A stretch of DNA of 64,000 bases, from contig NZ_JBAMMY010000155.1 of NCBI RefSeq assembly GCF_051233685.1, positions 1 through 64,000 on the forward strand. The letters run 5' to 3'. Position 1 is the stretch's first letter; each line of letters opens with the position of its first letter. Below the pieces are notes generated by a model. The model did not search any database and was not told where the DNA came from. It was given only the letters and a program-made list of their open reading frames with translations. The translations under genes and the position numbers were made by a program. This document shows, in pieces, positions 54,339-63,673 of this stretch. This DNA is from RPRI01 sp051233685 (GTDB lineage Bacteria; Desulfobacterota; Desulfobacteria; Desulfobacterales; RPRI01).

Positions 54339-57300
54339 TTGTCCCCACCTTTTAGCAAATCATCATGCCGATTTTTAGCCAGTTTCATAATTTCTATTGC
54401 TACCCGTTCCCGGTTTTGTTTGAGTTCTTTAATATCAGTCAGCATCAAGGCAGTTTTTATTTCGCTGCGGGTTTTCTTTTGTTTATCAGAGTTTGTCCAG
54501 AAATCAATGCTGCCTATACTATCCTGTAAGGTGTCAACAATCGACTCCATTAAAACCTTCATTTTATCTTTGGCATCACCGGGTACTTTACCATCGGCAA
54601 ATGCTTCGTTGGCAATATGTTCGAAAAAAGTCGTTGCTTCTCTGGTCATGCCGTGTTCACCGGTTTTACGTCCTTCTATGGCTTCGGTCCTTAGCTTTTC
54701 AAGTTCTTCGGCTAACACATCCCAATGACCCTGGTATTGTTCTATTAGATTTTCAACTTTCTCGGAAAGTTTTTTATAGAAAGCCGGGTCTTCATCATGA
54801 TGCACTGTGCAATGTTTGCGAATGGCATGTTCCATCTCACTTGCTTTGGCTTCAGGATTACCCCCGGCATGTTTTATCAGTTTTTCGATAAAATCATCTG
54901 CTAACAGTTCTATCGGCGGAACCATAGGATTAATTCCAAGGCTGATCAAATGGGCATTGATTAATTCTTTTACCTTTTCTCCGGCATCACCCAGATTCAA
55001 ACTGGTATCTTTATACCGTTCTTTGGCAACACGTAAAATATACCCGAAGCGTTTTGCAGGGACGCGGTAAGGATTAGCCGCCTGATGAGGCAGAACAATA
55101 TCCATACTCATCAAAAATTTTTTCAGATAAACATCAAAATCGGCGCGGATTTTTTCATCCTTTAATAAGTTGACAGCAGCATGCACCACTGCCGCATCGG
55201 TTTCCATATCCGGCAAACTGCCCTGCACAAATGCATCCACGTCCTTCACTTTGTTATCAGCAAACAATTGAAGCAGCCGTTGATACCGTTCTTCCAATAC
55301 GGGCATCTCAGAGGTGATACTTTTTAAACCTTCTGCCAGTTCTTCCTGTTCATCTGTTGCAGCGTAGAGTGTTAAGGCTTCTGTGAGATGGTTTGACAGT
55401 CCGATATAATCCACTATATATCCGCGTTTCTTGCCTCTCAGCACACGATTGGTCCGGGCTATTGCCTGCAATAGAGCATGCTCTTGTATCTTTTTGTCGA
55501 TATACATTACTTGCTCAATAGGCGCATCAAAACCGGTCAGCAGCATATCACAGACAATCAAAAATGCGATCCCTGTGTATTCCTTGTCCGGATCATCCAT
55601 ATCAAATGGTTTACAGAAGTTATTAACTGCATTCCATGCTTTGGCTTGTCTGCGTAAGGTGGTAATATAAGCTGCCTCATTGGTCCCATCACTGGATACA
55701 ACGACCACCGCTTTTAAAAAATTGAGCCTCTTAATCAGATTTAAATCCGGCAGCGGTTCCGCCTTGGCTTTTTCCAAACGATCAAGCAATGCATCCTCTA
55801 TTGCTGTTTTGTACCTGAAGGCTGCCAATTTGGAATGGCAGACGACCTGCGCTTTAAAGCCATTGGGCAATATATTCGAGATATAATGATCAACCATATC
55901 TTTGGCAATGGCGTTTATACGTTTTTCGGCTTCCAGAATATCACCGGTTGCCCCGTATTTCTTTTTGATAGCCAGCAATTCATCTTCGCTGCGGTCTTTG
56001 AACAAATCTTCAAATCTGATTTCAAAGCCATGTTTATCGGTTAAAGCTGTATCTGCGGTTTTTCCTTCATAGAGGATTTGCAATGTAGCGCCGTCGTTTA
56101 CTGCATCCATCAATCTATAGGTATCAATATATTGCCCGAATCGTTTGTGAGTTTTCTTTTCTCCGTGGCGTTCTGTTATCAGCGGAGTACCGGTAAATGC
56201 TATTCGCGCGGCATTGGGGAAGGCTTCAAAGATATTATCACCTAAGTCGGAACTCTGGGTTCGGTGCGCTTCATCTATCATTAAAATAATTCGTTCAGAA
56301 TCATTAACCACGCCAAAGGTTTTTCCCGAAGGCATGGCCTGATATGTGCCCAAAGCCTCTGCTACCTTTAAGCTCAGGCTTTCTTCACGCTGGAGAAATT
56401 TATGCACCATCACCATGTTAATATCGGAGGTGTCCGTGCTAAGATCAGTGCGCAGGTCGCTTGCACTTTGTATGATATTTACCCGGCCCCCGATCAGGGT
56501 TGCAGTTCTGCCAAGCTGTTCTTCAAGATCAATACGGTCATTAATCAGGACGATCTTAAAATCGTTTAAGTCTTTGGACACACGAATCATGCGCGCCACA
56601 AACACCATAGTCAAAGACTTGCCCGATCCCTGGGTATGCCAGATCACACCGCTGCGCTGGACAACGGTTTTACCATTACGCAACTGCTCGCAAATTTTAC
56701 ATGCCGCCCTGAATTGCTGATAACGGCACACCACCTTAATACGCGGCCCGCTGTCCGTATCCATGAATACCGACGAGGTCCGTAAAATATGCAGCAGGTT
56801 CTGCTTGTTCAGCATACCGGCAATGAGTTGCTGCTGCTGATTCATGCCTGTGGCAGTAGAATCATTATTGGGCCACTGGGTTTTCCAGGGAAAGAAGTGT
56901 TCCTCTCCGGAAGTAATAGTGCCGAAATCCGCTTCCAGACCGCTGGAGCGAACCACCAACAAGACTGTGTGGAATAAACGCGGTTCGCCCTCTTTCAAAC
57001 CCTGTTGCAAAGTGGCATTGCGTTTATTCATATAGCGCTGCAATTGCTCAAACGCCTCATTCATGGGATTTGCACAGGTCGGCCCGCCTTTTTTACACTC
57101 CACCACTGCCAATGGAATACCGTTCACAAACAATACAATATCGGGAATGATGAATTGCTTCACACATCCGGGCGTATCAATACGAAACTGGTTAATGGCA
57201 TGGAACCGGTTATTTCCAGGATTCTCAAAATCAATGAGCTTTGCCACCGGGTCCTGTTCACCCGTAATCTCATTTACATCCACCTGGGTTTTGAAGATCA

Positions 57301-57589
57301 GCTTTTGAATTGCTTCATTGGCTTCAAGAAGTGTACGGTTGGGCTGGCGCAGGATCTGATCCTGCAAATCGTTTAATTGTTTATCGGTCAGCCAGCTTTT
57401 ACCCTCTGCTGTTCTATTGATATCAGCAACTGCTTTAGCAAATACACCAGGCAAGAGCCACCGGCGAAAGGATAGCCGTATGCTTTTACCGGGATCTTGC
57501 GGAATTTCCGGCCCCTGATCAATTGCTGTCCAGCCCAGCGACTGAAGTTGCTCCAGAAAAGGCTTTTCAACTTCGGTGTATTCAGACAT
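54335..57589 (-). CDS. hsdR: Type I restriction enzyme, R subunit
   Basis: A 1084-residue restriction and translocation subunit. The PD-(D/E)xK nuclease is visible around VNGIPLAVVECKKGGP; helicase motifs follow: Walker A GVIWHTQGSGKSLTMVFVA, DEAH box LMIDEAHRTQ, IAFTGTPLI and a later motif VI region (LLQAIARTNRVLRGKKRGYI). It pumps DNA and cuts at a distance when the recognition site is unmodified. It overlaps hsdS by eight bases and ygjP by four. Confidence 0.93.
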   Translation of the reverse strand: MSEYTEVEKPFLEQLQSLGWTAIDQGPEIPQDPGKSIRLSFRRWLLPGVFAKAVADINRTAEGKSWLTDKQLNDLQDQILRQPNRTLLEANEAIQKLIFKTQVDVNEITGEQDPVAKLIDFENPGNNRFHAINQFRIDTPGCVKQFIIPDIVLFVNGIPLAVVECKKGGPTCANPMNEAFEQLQRYMNKRNATLQQGLKEGEPRLFHTVLLVVRSSGLEADFGTITSGEEHFFPWKTQWPNNDSTATGMNQQQQLIAGMLNKQNLLHILRTSSVFMDTDSGPRIKVVCRYQQFRAACKICEQLRNGKTVVQRSGVIWHTQGSGKSLTMVFVARMIRVSKDLNDFKIVLINDRIDLEEQLGRTATLIGGRVNIIQSASDLRTDLSTDTSDINMVMVHKFLQREESLSLKVAEALGTYQAMPSGKTFGVVNDSERIILMIDEAHRTQSSDLGDNIFEAFPNAARIAFTGTPLITERHGEKKTHKRFGQYIDTYRLMDAVNDGATLQILYEGKTADTALTDKHGFEIRFEDLFKDRSEDELLAIKKKYGATGDILEAEKRINAIAKDMVDHYISNILPNGFKAQVVCHSKLAAFRYKTAIEDALLDRLEKAKAEPLPDLNLIKRLNFLKAVVVVSSDGTNEAAYITTLRRQAKAWNAVNNFCKPFDMDDPDKEYTGIAFLIVCDMLLTGFDAPIEQVMYIDKKIQEHALLQAIARTNRVLRGKKRGYIVDYIGLSNHLTEALTLYAATDEQEELAEGLKSITSEMPVLEERYQRLLQLFADNKVKDVDAFVQGSLPDMETDAAVVHAAVNLLKDEKIRADFDVYLKKFLMSMDIVLPHQAANPYRVPAKRFGYILRVAKERYKDTSLNLGDAGEKVKELINAHLISLGINPMVPPIELLADDFIEKLIKHAGGNPEAKASEMEHAIRKHCTVHHDEDPAFYKKLSEKVENLIEQYQGHWDVLAEELEKLRTEAIEGRKTGEHGMTREATTFFEHIANEAFADGKVPGDAKDKMKVLMESIVDTLQDSIGSIDFWTNSDKQKKTRSEIKTALMLTDIKELKQNRERVAIEIMKLAKNRHDDLLKGGDK

Positions 57590-58850
57590 GGGTGGTTTCC
57601 TCCTGGTCGATGGTGACCTGGACTTTACCGGTTAAGAGGTCGTTCATGAGGCCGGATTTTTGTTTTTTGAGTTTTATCCGAAAATTGTTTTCAATATTAA
57701 TTTTCTCGAATATTTGAGATAAAATATTTGAAATGCTTGCAAGTTCCCCTTCATTTTTTGGAAGAGGCATCTCCAGATTTGAACACATTTCTAACGTAAG
57801 ATTAACTTGGCCCGAAGTCCGCTTTGAGCGTAAGTAAAACCATTTTTGTGCGAAATCGGATAGTAAGTAATATAAAAGATAAAGTCTATATCTTTGATGT
57901 AAAACTCTATAAATCGATACAGCCTGATTGGTATTCCATTCTTCATACTCATCAGTGATGAGACTAACTTTTCCTAAAGGTGGGCCTACAATATTCATTA
58001 AAATATCACCAGGAAATACTTTCGAGCGAGCTAACTCAGAATTATGAATAATGTTACTAACAAACAAAGAATCCATGTCAAATCGAAGTGAGCCATTAAA
58101 GCTTAGATTTTCAACACGAATGTATGGGATAGATTTTATTCTATTGGCATTATTAATAAATGTTGATGGCGTCGTACCTTTTGTAATTGGATGGCATATA
58201 TCTGACGCTCTTACTATATCCCACTCCTTCGGAATCCAGCCAATGGGGGTTTCTTTGTAAAGCTCCGGGGCTTGTTCTCTGAGTGGGCGGAGTTTGCCAT
58301 CGGCGGTGACGCCGCGGGTAAACAAGTCGTGCATTAAACCCGCTTTGATTTGCTGGTATTTGTAGATCAGGGCTTCGGTTTTTTCGATGGCTTGGTCGAC
58401 AGTTTCTAAAATTAATGCGACCTTTTTTTGATATTTATTTTCTTTAGGATATTTTAGTTTGAGTATTTTCATCAGGTCTTTTGGCACATGAGGCACTCCA
58501 GTACCAGTTCTTCGATTTTGAATCCACTCGAAACTTTGCAACAAATAGTAGTAGAGCAAGCTGCTTATAATTTTATTATTAGGTGAAAGTTTTGTAACCG
58601 TTGACGACACAACTCCCGTTAAATTATGACCTACAAGCCCACTTCGTTCCCCATCCCAAAGCATCAATACATCATCTTTATTTGCTTTGACTGAAAAACG
58701 TGTTGATGCATAGCCGTCATGTCCACCAACCAAGGAAGCAGCACCTAAATATCGTTCATAGCCTGATCGCTGAATTTCGCTTGTTTCAACCTTTTTGCCC
58801 TTTTGAAAGTCAAGCAAATTATGTAATTGATCTATTACCCATTCACTCAT
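57582..58850 (-). CDS. hsdS: Type I restriction-modification specificity subunit
   Basis: A 422-residue DNA-recognition subunit. Two target-recognition domains are separated by conserved helical parts: YQKKVALILETVDQAIEKTE, then KAGLMHDLFTRGV between them, and a second ISNILSQIFEKINIE with SGLMNDLLTGKV at the end. The first TRD (residues 1-150) and second (200-370) decide the bipartite target, which cannot be read from the sequence. Overlaps hsdM by eight bases. Confidence 0.91.
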   Translation of the reverse strand: MSEWVIDQLHNLLDFQKGKKVETSEIQRSGYERYLGAASLVGGHDGYASTRFSVKANKDDVLMLWDGERSGLVGHNLTGVVSSTVTKLSPNNKIISSLLYYYLLQSFEWIQNRRTGTGVPHVPKDLMKILKLKYPKENKYQKKVALILETVDQAIEKTEALIYKYQQIKAGLMHDLFTRGVTADGKLRPLREQAPELYKETPIGWIPKEWDIVRASDICHPITKGTTPSTFINNANRIKSIPYIRVENLSFNGSLRFDMDSLFVSNIIHNSELARSKVFPGDILMNIVGPPLGKVSLITDEYEEWNTNQAVSIYRVLHQRYRLYLLYYLLSDFAQKWFYLRSKRTSGQVNLTLEMCSNLEMPLPKNEGELASISNILSQIFEKINIENNFRIKLKKQKSGLMNDLLTGKVQVTIDQEETTHV

Positions 58851-61572
58851 ACCCCAACTCCACCCAAAATTTCTTTAGCTGTTTTGATACCGCATCCCGT
58901 TCAGCTTCAATTTCCTTAGCCGTCACAGCATATTTACTCCACAGATTTTCAATAGCCTTTATGCAGACGCGCAGATCTGCACGCAGGTAAGCTTTATAAG
59001 TGTCTATTAAAACCTGGCGCAGACGTTCTATAATTACAGTGCGGGCTTCATCGGTGGAGATTTTAGCCCGCGCACTTTTTACCAGTTCATCCCGTTTATT
59101 CTCAGTACTTTTGATGGTTGCTTTCAACGATTTGGCTTTATCTTCCAACATCTTGTGCCGCGCAAGGCTTTGTTCGATGCTGTTGACGCGTTCTTTGGCA
59201 AACGCTCCTTTCTCAATAGCTTGTACCAGCGGTTCAGCAAAGCCGGATTGATAATTCACCTGATTGGCCAGATCGAGAATACGCCGGCCATTAGCAAACA
59301 GTGCTTCATTTTGTGTTAAGCCTTCAGCGCAATAATAGCCTTTTTTTACATCTTTAGGCAGCAATCCGGCTATTTTTATTTCAGAAAAGATATTACCCGT
59401 AAGTGCTTTAACTTCTTTAAGATATTCTTTCCATTCAGCATTCAGGGCCTTAATCTCTTCCTTTTTGTTTTTCACTTCGTCACTTTGCAGGACGCCGGTA
59501 TCTTCCGTGTCTTCAAAGTCTTCCTCATCGGCAGCACTGAACAGAGCCTGCAACTCGGATAGACGCGCCTGTGCCTGCTCCATTTCTTCAAGTATTTCAG
59601 GAAACTGGCTTTGCAGAATCTCGTCATCCGGGATCAGTTCAGGGCCCCACCCGCTTGCGGCAATGGATTTGAAATCGGCTTTCAGCAGGTTAACGTAGTT
59701 GGCAAAAGCGCCCCTTATCTGAAAAGGGGTCAGCAGAGTTTGTCCTGAAAACTCTTCTGCAATGCTTTTCAGCAGGCTTCTTCTCATAACATAGACGTTG
59801 CCCGTATTTTTATTTTCAGGATCATGGGCCAGTGCCTCAACAACAGGCAAGTTGGCCTGCCACCAGGTTTCCAGTTGAGTTATAAAAGCCTGATGGCGTG
59901 TTTTCACACCCGGATGATTTGTAACAAAATCAGCAATACTGCGTTTTGCGGCAATGGATTCGGCAATGTCCATGTAGATGTCATCTTTTGGAACAAAACA
60001 ATCTTCACGCAATCCTTTGTAGTTGATCCGGAAGTGTGCCATGGCATTAATCTCAGCAATGGGAACGCCGCCATGCAAATGGGCGCGTACATCATGGGGT
60101 TCGGACGGTGGCGCATTATCGACATAACGGCGTATATTGCAGTTATAATCTTCCGCGGCTATTTCCGTTACCGGAACTTTGCGTGCATAGTCTGGTATAT
60201 CAAGCCCATTCCGGTAAGCATGAACAATTTTGTCGATGTCTTCAGGCCGCAGATGATTTTGTGCTTTACCTTCCCGGTATTCTCTGTCTCCATTAATAAA
60301 CAATACATGATCGCGGCTTGCGGCCCCGTGTTTGTTCATAACCATAATACAGGCGGGAATGCCGGTACCGTAAAACAGGTTACTTGGCAGGCCGATAATA
60401 GCTTCCAGATACCCTTTTTCAATAAAGTACCGGCGGGCTGCGCGTTCTTCACCGCCCCGGAACAAAACACCGTGGGGCATGACAGTGGCCAGGCGGCCGT
60501 CGTGTTTGAGAACCGACAGCATATGCTGGACAAACATCAGATCGGCCTTTTTGCCTTTTTCAGGCATCATCACAGGAAAGCGCCCTGGAAATTTAAGCTC
60601 TTTTTTAATGTAGTTCTGACTAAACGGCGGATTGGCCAGCACCCGGTCAAAACGCTTGAGTTCGTTTGTTTCGTCCAGATGCAGAGGTTCTCTGATGGTA
60701 TCGGCCTGACGGATATCGGCATGAGATATGCCGTGTAGCAGCATGTTCATTTTGCAGATAGACCAGGTGGTGCCGATTTTTTCCTGACCGTTGAGGGATA
60801 ACTCGCCGGGATCACCGCCGCATTCCTGTAAATAGTCCCGTGTCTGTATCAGCATGCCACCCGACCCTGCTGTAGGATCATAAATGCTCATGCCTTCTTG
60901 TGGATCACAGATTTCAACACAGACGCGAACGACTTCTACCGGTGTGTAGAATTCCCCTGCCTTTTTACCGGCTGAATCCGCAAAATATTTGATCAGCCAT
61001 TCATAAGCCGCACCAAGCAAATCCGGGAACTCAAAGTCTTCATCTTTAAGAGGTATTTTTTCAAAGTTTTGTATGAAATCAGCCAGTGTGTCATCGTCCA
61101 GAGACCGTTGGCCGATCTTCCGGTTAAAATTGATCCCTTTCAGCACATCCTGCAAAGCGTCAATGTTTGCATCTTCAATGGCTTCAAGGGCTTTGTTGAG
61201 CATTGTTCCAACATTCTCTTTGAGATGCTTTAATGCAGGATGGTGAATGATTTTTATCTCACCGTCTTTTATTACCTCTTCGTCCCATGCCTGATTCCAG
61301 CGCGCCCGTTCCGGAACATAGAAGTACTTGCCTGAATAGTTGTCAGGGTCATTTAATGCTATGGTAATATCTTCCTCAGACATGCCTTTACCCGCAAGTT
61401 CTGTTCTCAGCTCTGCCTGCCGTTGATCAAATAGGTCGCTGGCCCGTTTTAAGAACAACATGCCGAAAATATATTCCTTGTACTCGCTGGCATCCATGCT
61501 GCCGCGAAGGTCATCGCAGGCAGTTAAAAGTAGGTTTTCAAGGCGCGACAGTGTGAGTTTGGTTTTTACCAT
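58843..61572 (-). CDS. hsdM: Type I restriction-modification methyltransferase subunit, extended
   Basis: A 909-residue N6-adenine methyltransferase. The N-terminal HsdM helical domain is followed by the SAM site DPTAGSGGMLIQT and the catalytic NPPF in RVLANPPFSQNY. Ordinary HsdM is about 500-550 residues; here about 370 residues follow the conserved core, with long charged coiled-coil-like stretches (residues ~690-860, many K/E/L). First gene of the operon; a leader of about 130 bases separates it from the promoter at 61713-61740. Confidence 0.92.
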   Translation of the reverse strand: MVKTKLTLSRLENLLLTACDDLRGSMDASEYKEYIFGMLFLKRASDLFDQRQAELRTELAGKGMSEEDITIALNDPDNYSGKYFYVPERARWNQAWDEEVIKDGEIKIIHHPALKHLKENVGTMLNKALEAIEDANIDALQDVLKGINFNRKIGQRSLDDDTLADFIQNFEKIPLKDEDFEFPDLLGAAYEWLIKYFADSAGKKAGEFYTPVEVVRVCVEICDPQEGMSIYDPTAGSGGMLIQTRDYLQECGGDPGELSLNGQEKIGTTWSICKMNMLLHGISHADIRQADTIREPLHLDETNELKRFDRVLANPPFSQNYIKKELKFPGRFPVMMPEKGKKADLMFVQHMLSVLKHDGRLATVMPHGVLFRGGEERAARRYFIEKGYLEAIIGLPSNLFYGTGIPACIMVMNKHGAASRDHVLFINGDREYREGKAQNHLRPEDIDKIVHAYRNGLDIPDYARKVPVTEIAAEDYNCNIRRYVDNAPPSEPHDVRAHLHGGVPIAEINAMAHFRINYKGLREDCFVPKDDIYMDIAESIAAKRSIADFVTNHPGVKTRHQAFITQLETWWQANLPVVEALAHDPENKNTGNVYVMRRSLLKSIAEEFSGQTLLTPFQIRGAFANYVNLLKADFKSIAASGWGPELIPDDEILQSQFPEILEEMEQAQARLSELQALFSAADEEDFEDTEDTGVLQSDEVKNKKEEIKALNAEWKEYLKEVKALTGNIFSEIKIAGLLPKDVKKGYYCAEGLTQNEALFANGRRILDLANQVNYQSGFAEPLVQAIEKGAFAKERVNSIEQSLARHKMLEDKAKSLKATIKSTENKRDELVKSARAKISTDEARTVIIERLRQVLIDTYKAYLRADLRVCIKAIENLWSKYAVTAKEIEAERDAVSKQLKKFWVELGYE

Positions 61573-61712
61573 TATGGGTTTATTTCCTCTAAGATATTAA
61601 TAATATAAGTCAAAGGTAAAATAAATAAAGTATGTAACTTGTAGTGGAAATCGATATAAAAATTTCGGTCTCTGTCATTTACGATCCAGCAAACCGAAAT
61701 AAATATGGCTAC

Positions 61713-61780
61713 AATATACCTGCCATTAATCTATTGTCAAACGTTTTGTCCGGTTATTTTGAGGGGTTAACCTATCGTAA
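61713..61780 (-). promoter_or_regulatory. hsdM promoter with upstream block shared with fic
   Basis: On the minus strand TTGACA (61735-61740), a 16-base spacer, then TATATT (61713-61718). The bases around and before the -35 box match those before fic: CAAAATAACCGGAYAAA followed by CGTTTGACAATAGATT. A GTTAAC box lies further upstream in both. Shared operator binding is inferred. Confidence 0.65.
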
Positions 61781-61940
61781 CTGAGTTGAAACTATGGGAA
61801 AATATGAAATGAAGCGGAACGTCTCTAAATTTGTAAAACTTATGCTTTGCCAGTGCCTGCTTTTTTGAATGTTTCTTTGATAAGATTTCGTGTTTGCTGT
61901 TTATCTATGATTACTTCTCTATAATTAATTTAAATTACTG

Positions 61941-61961
61941 GATACCGGCCTTCGCCGGTAT
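61941..61961. repeat. REP-like palindrome
   Basis: ATACCGGC-CTTC-GCCGGTAT in the context TGGATACCGG...GGTATGACG, a stem found as a dispersed repeat in many bacteria. Confidence 0.6.
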
Positions 61962-62011
61962 GACGAAAACGGTGTTTTCTGATTTATTAGGATTCAGTAA
62001 ATACATATCGA

Positions 62012-62064
62012 TTGGAGCGTCGGATTCCGCTCCAACTTGAAGTCACAATTTGTGACTTCAAGTT
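62012..62064. repeat. Two adjoining perfect palindromes
   Basis: TTGGAGCG (62012-62019) pairs with CGCTCCAA (62028-62035); AACTTGAAGTCAC (62034-62046) pairs with GTGACTTCAAGTT (62052-62064). They share two bases, giving two stem-loops in tandem. The remaining part of 61573-62243 holds the hsdM leader and promoter but no gene. Confidence 0.65.
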
Positions 62065-62243
62065 TGCAAATTCTTGATTTGTGAGCTGATCTCTATAAAG
62101 CGGATAATCAGAAATTAATACTTCAAATCTTTATTTTAAATTATCGTTTTCATCTGGAATAAATCCAGCTTCTGTCTTCATATTTTCCTTACCCTCTTTA
62201 TCCCCCCTTTTTAAGGGTATTACCCTTTTCATTACCCATTTAA

Positions 62244-63308
62244 TCAGGTATTACCCAATTGCCATTTATTCGTCTTTTCCCAGCGTGCGTTTTGACCGCG
62301 CCCCAAACACTCCACCTGATTTTTAGCTCGCAATTTTTTCAAGATAAGACGGATCATATCCACGCTGACATTGGGGCAGGCGTTTTGAAGTTCAGCAATA
62401 CTAAATGGACCGACTGTCTTTTCAATAGCCTGAACAACAAGACCGGTTTTCTCACCTTTGGGACTCTGAAATTCTCCCAGGCGCTGTTCAAACTCTTTAT
62501 ATGCTGATTTGATGATGAAGAGGATATAATTAATATACGGCCATGGATCATGCTTGCCTTCGTGCCAGCCTTGGGAACTCTGCTCCAGAGTCTCGTAGTA
62601 ACATTCCTTGTTCTGTTCGATGAGACGTTCAAGGCTGATGTATCTTCCAACCTCAAACCCCAGATAATAACATTGCAGGAGAAGCAGCAACCTTGAAACA
62701 CGACCGTTTCCATCGCGGAATGGATGAATGCAAAGAAAATCCAGGTTAAATGCGGCCATGAGCACAAGGGGAGGAACTTTGCGGTCAAGGATAGCGTCAT
62801 TGTATAATTCTACCAGTTCCTTCATACGCTTCGGAGTCTGGGCGGCGGAAACCGTCTTGAAGCGGACACGCGATCGACCGTCAGGTAATTTTTCTATAAT
62901 ATCGCCATCTTTTTCTTTGTATTGTCCCGCATCCCATATTTCTCCGCGTGTAAGCCGGTGGAGTTGCAAAATTGTCTCTTCCGAAACTGAAAGTTTTAAA
63001 CTTTGCTCATGAATTAATGTCAGAGCCTGCCGATATCCCCGAACCTCTTCTTCATCTCGATCCAGCAGAAGCGGTTTTCCAAAGACGACGGTGGCAATCC
63101 GTGATTTATCAACTTCCACACCTTCAATCCGGTTGGAAGATACTGCGCTTTCAATAAGAGCATGCTCACGAAGCGCCTTGAGACGCTGCGGAGATTGGCG
63201 GGTAAACAATTCCTGTTTGCCCCGGGCTTCTCCTAAATCTGCGAGATACCAGGAAGTTGCAGCGGGAACGGATTCAAATTTTTGGGAAAAGAGCATTAAG
63301 GTCATCAT
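62244..63308 (-). CDS. Fic-domain AMP-transferase
   Basis: A 354-residue Fic protein that transfers AMP (or another nucleotide piece) to target hydroxyls. The catalytic motif HPFRDGNGRVSR is at 195-206. The inhibitory (S/T)xxxE(G/N) motif is at 58-63 (SNRIEG), before the core, which makes it class II, self-inhibited by an N-terminal helix. The C-terminus is a winged helix (about 285-354). The gene lies beyond hsdM and shares its promoter pattern, so the two may be regulated together. Confidence 0.9.
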   Translation of the reverse strand: MMTLMLFSQKFESVPAATSWYLADLGEARGKQELFTRQSPQRLKALREHALIESAVSSNRIEGVEVDKSRIATVVFGKPLLLDRDEEEVRGYRQALTLIHEQSLKLSVSEETILQLHRLTRGEIWDAGQYKEKDGDIIEKLPDGRSRVRFKTVSAAQTPKRMKELVELYNDAILDRKVPPLVLMAAFNLDFLCIHPFRDGNGRVSRLLLLLQCYYLGFEVGRYISLERLIEQNKECYYETLEQSSQGWHEGKHDPWPYINYILFIIKSAYKEFEQRLGEFQSPKGEKTGLVVQAIEKTVGPFSIAELQNACPNVSVDMIRLILKKLRAKNQVECLGRGQNARWEKTNKWQLGNT

Positions 63309-63409
63309 TAGTATTTCATTCCGTAAGATGTTTGACTTTCCTCAGTATTATAAAAATTTATTTCGATCCAGCGTTCATTTGTTAATAATATCAAAATAAA
63401 CATAACCTC

Positions 63410-63480
63410 AATATACTTGGCTGCAATCTATTGTCAAACGATTTATCCGGTTATTTTGGGCAGTTAACTTATCAGTTTTC
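63410..63480 (-). promoter_or_regulatory. fic promoter with upstream block shared with hsdM
   Basis: On the minus strand TTGACA (63432-63437), a 16-base spacer, TATATT (63410-63415), the same boxes and spacer as the hsdM promoter. Upstream: CAAAATAACCGGATAAATCG and a GTTAAC. The +1 region would lie about 95 bases before the fic start. Bases 63309-63673 contain nothing else supported. Confidence 0.65.
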
Positions 63481-63673
63481 CCAGTTCTTCGAGCAGCAGC
63501 AGATTGGGATTGAAGATTGGCTCTAAGTTTAAATATATCCGCATTTAAATTTTCCGATACTCTGATACATAGCAGAGACATTTGCAATTCATGTCCGGTT
63601 TAATCCGGAATGGAAACTCTGACATAAATCTTTGCTTGCCATTTACCGGTGGGAAAACGAAAGCGATGATGGT

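Noticed and set aside
59824..60738. A 304-codon plus-strand frame inside hsdM
   Set aside because: Antisense to the well-supported methyltransferase domain.
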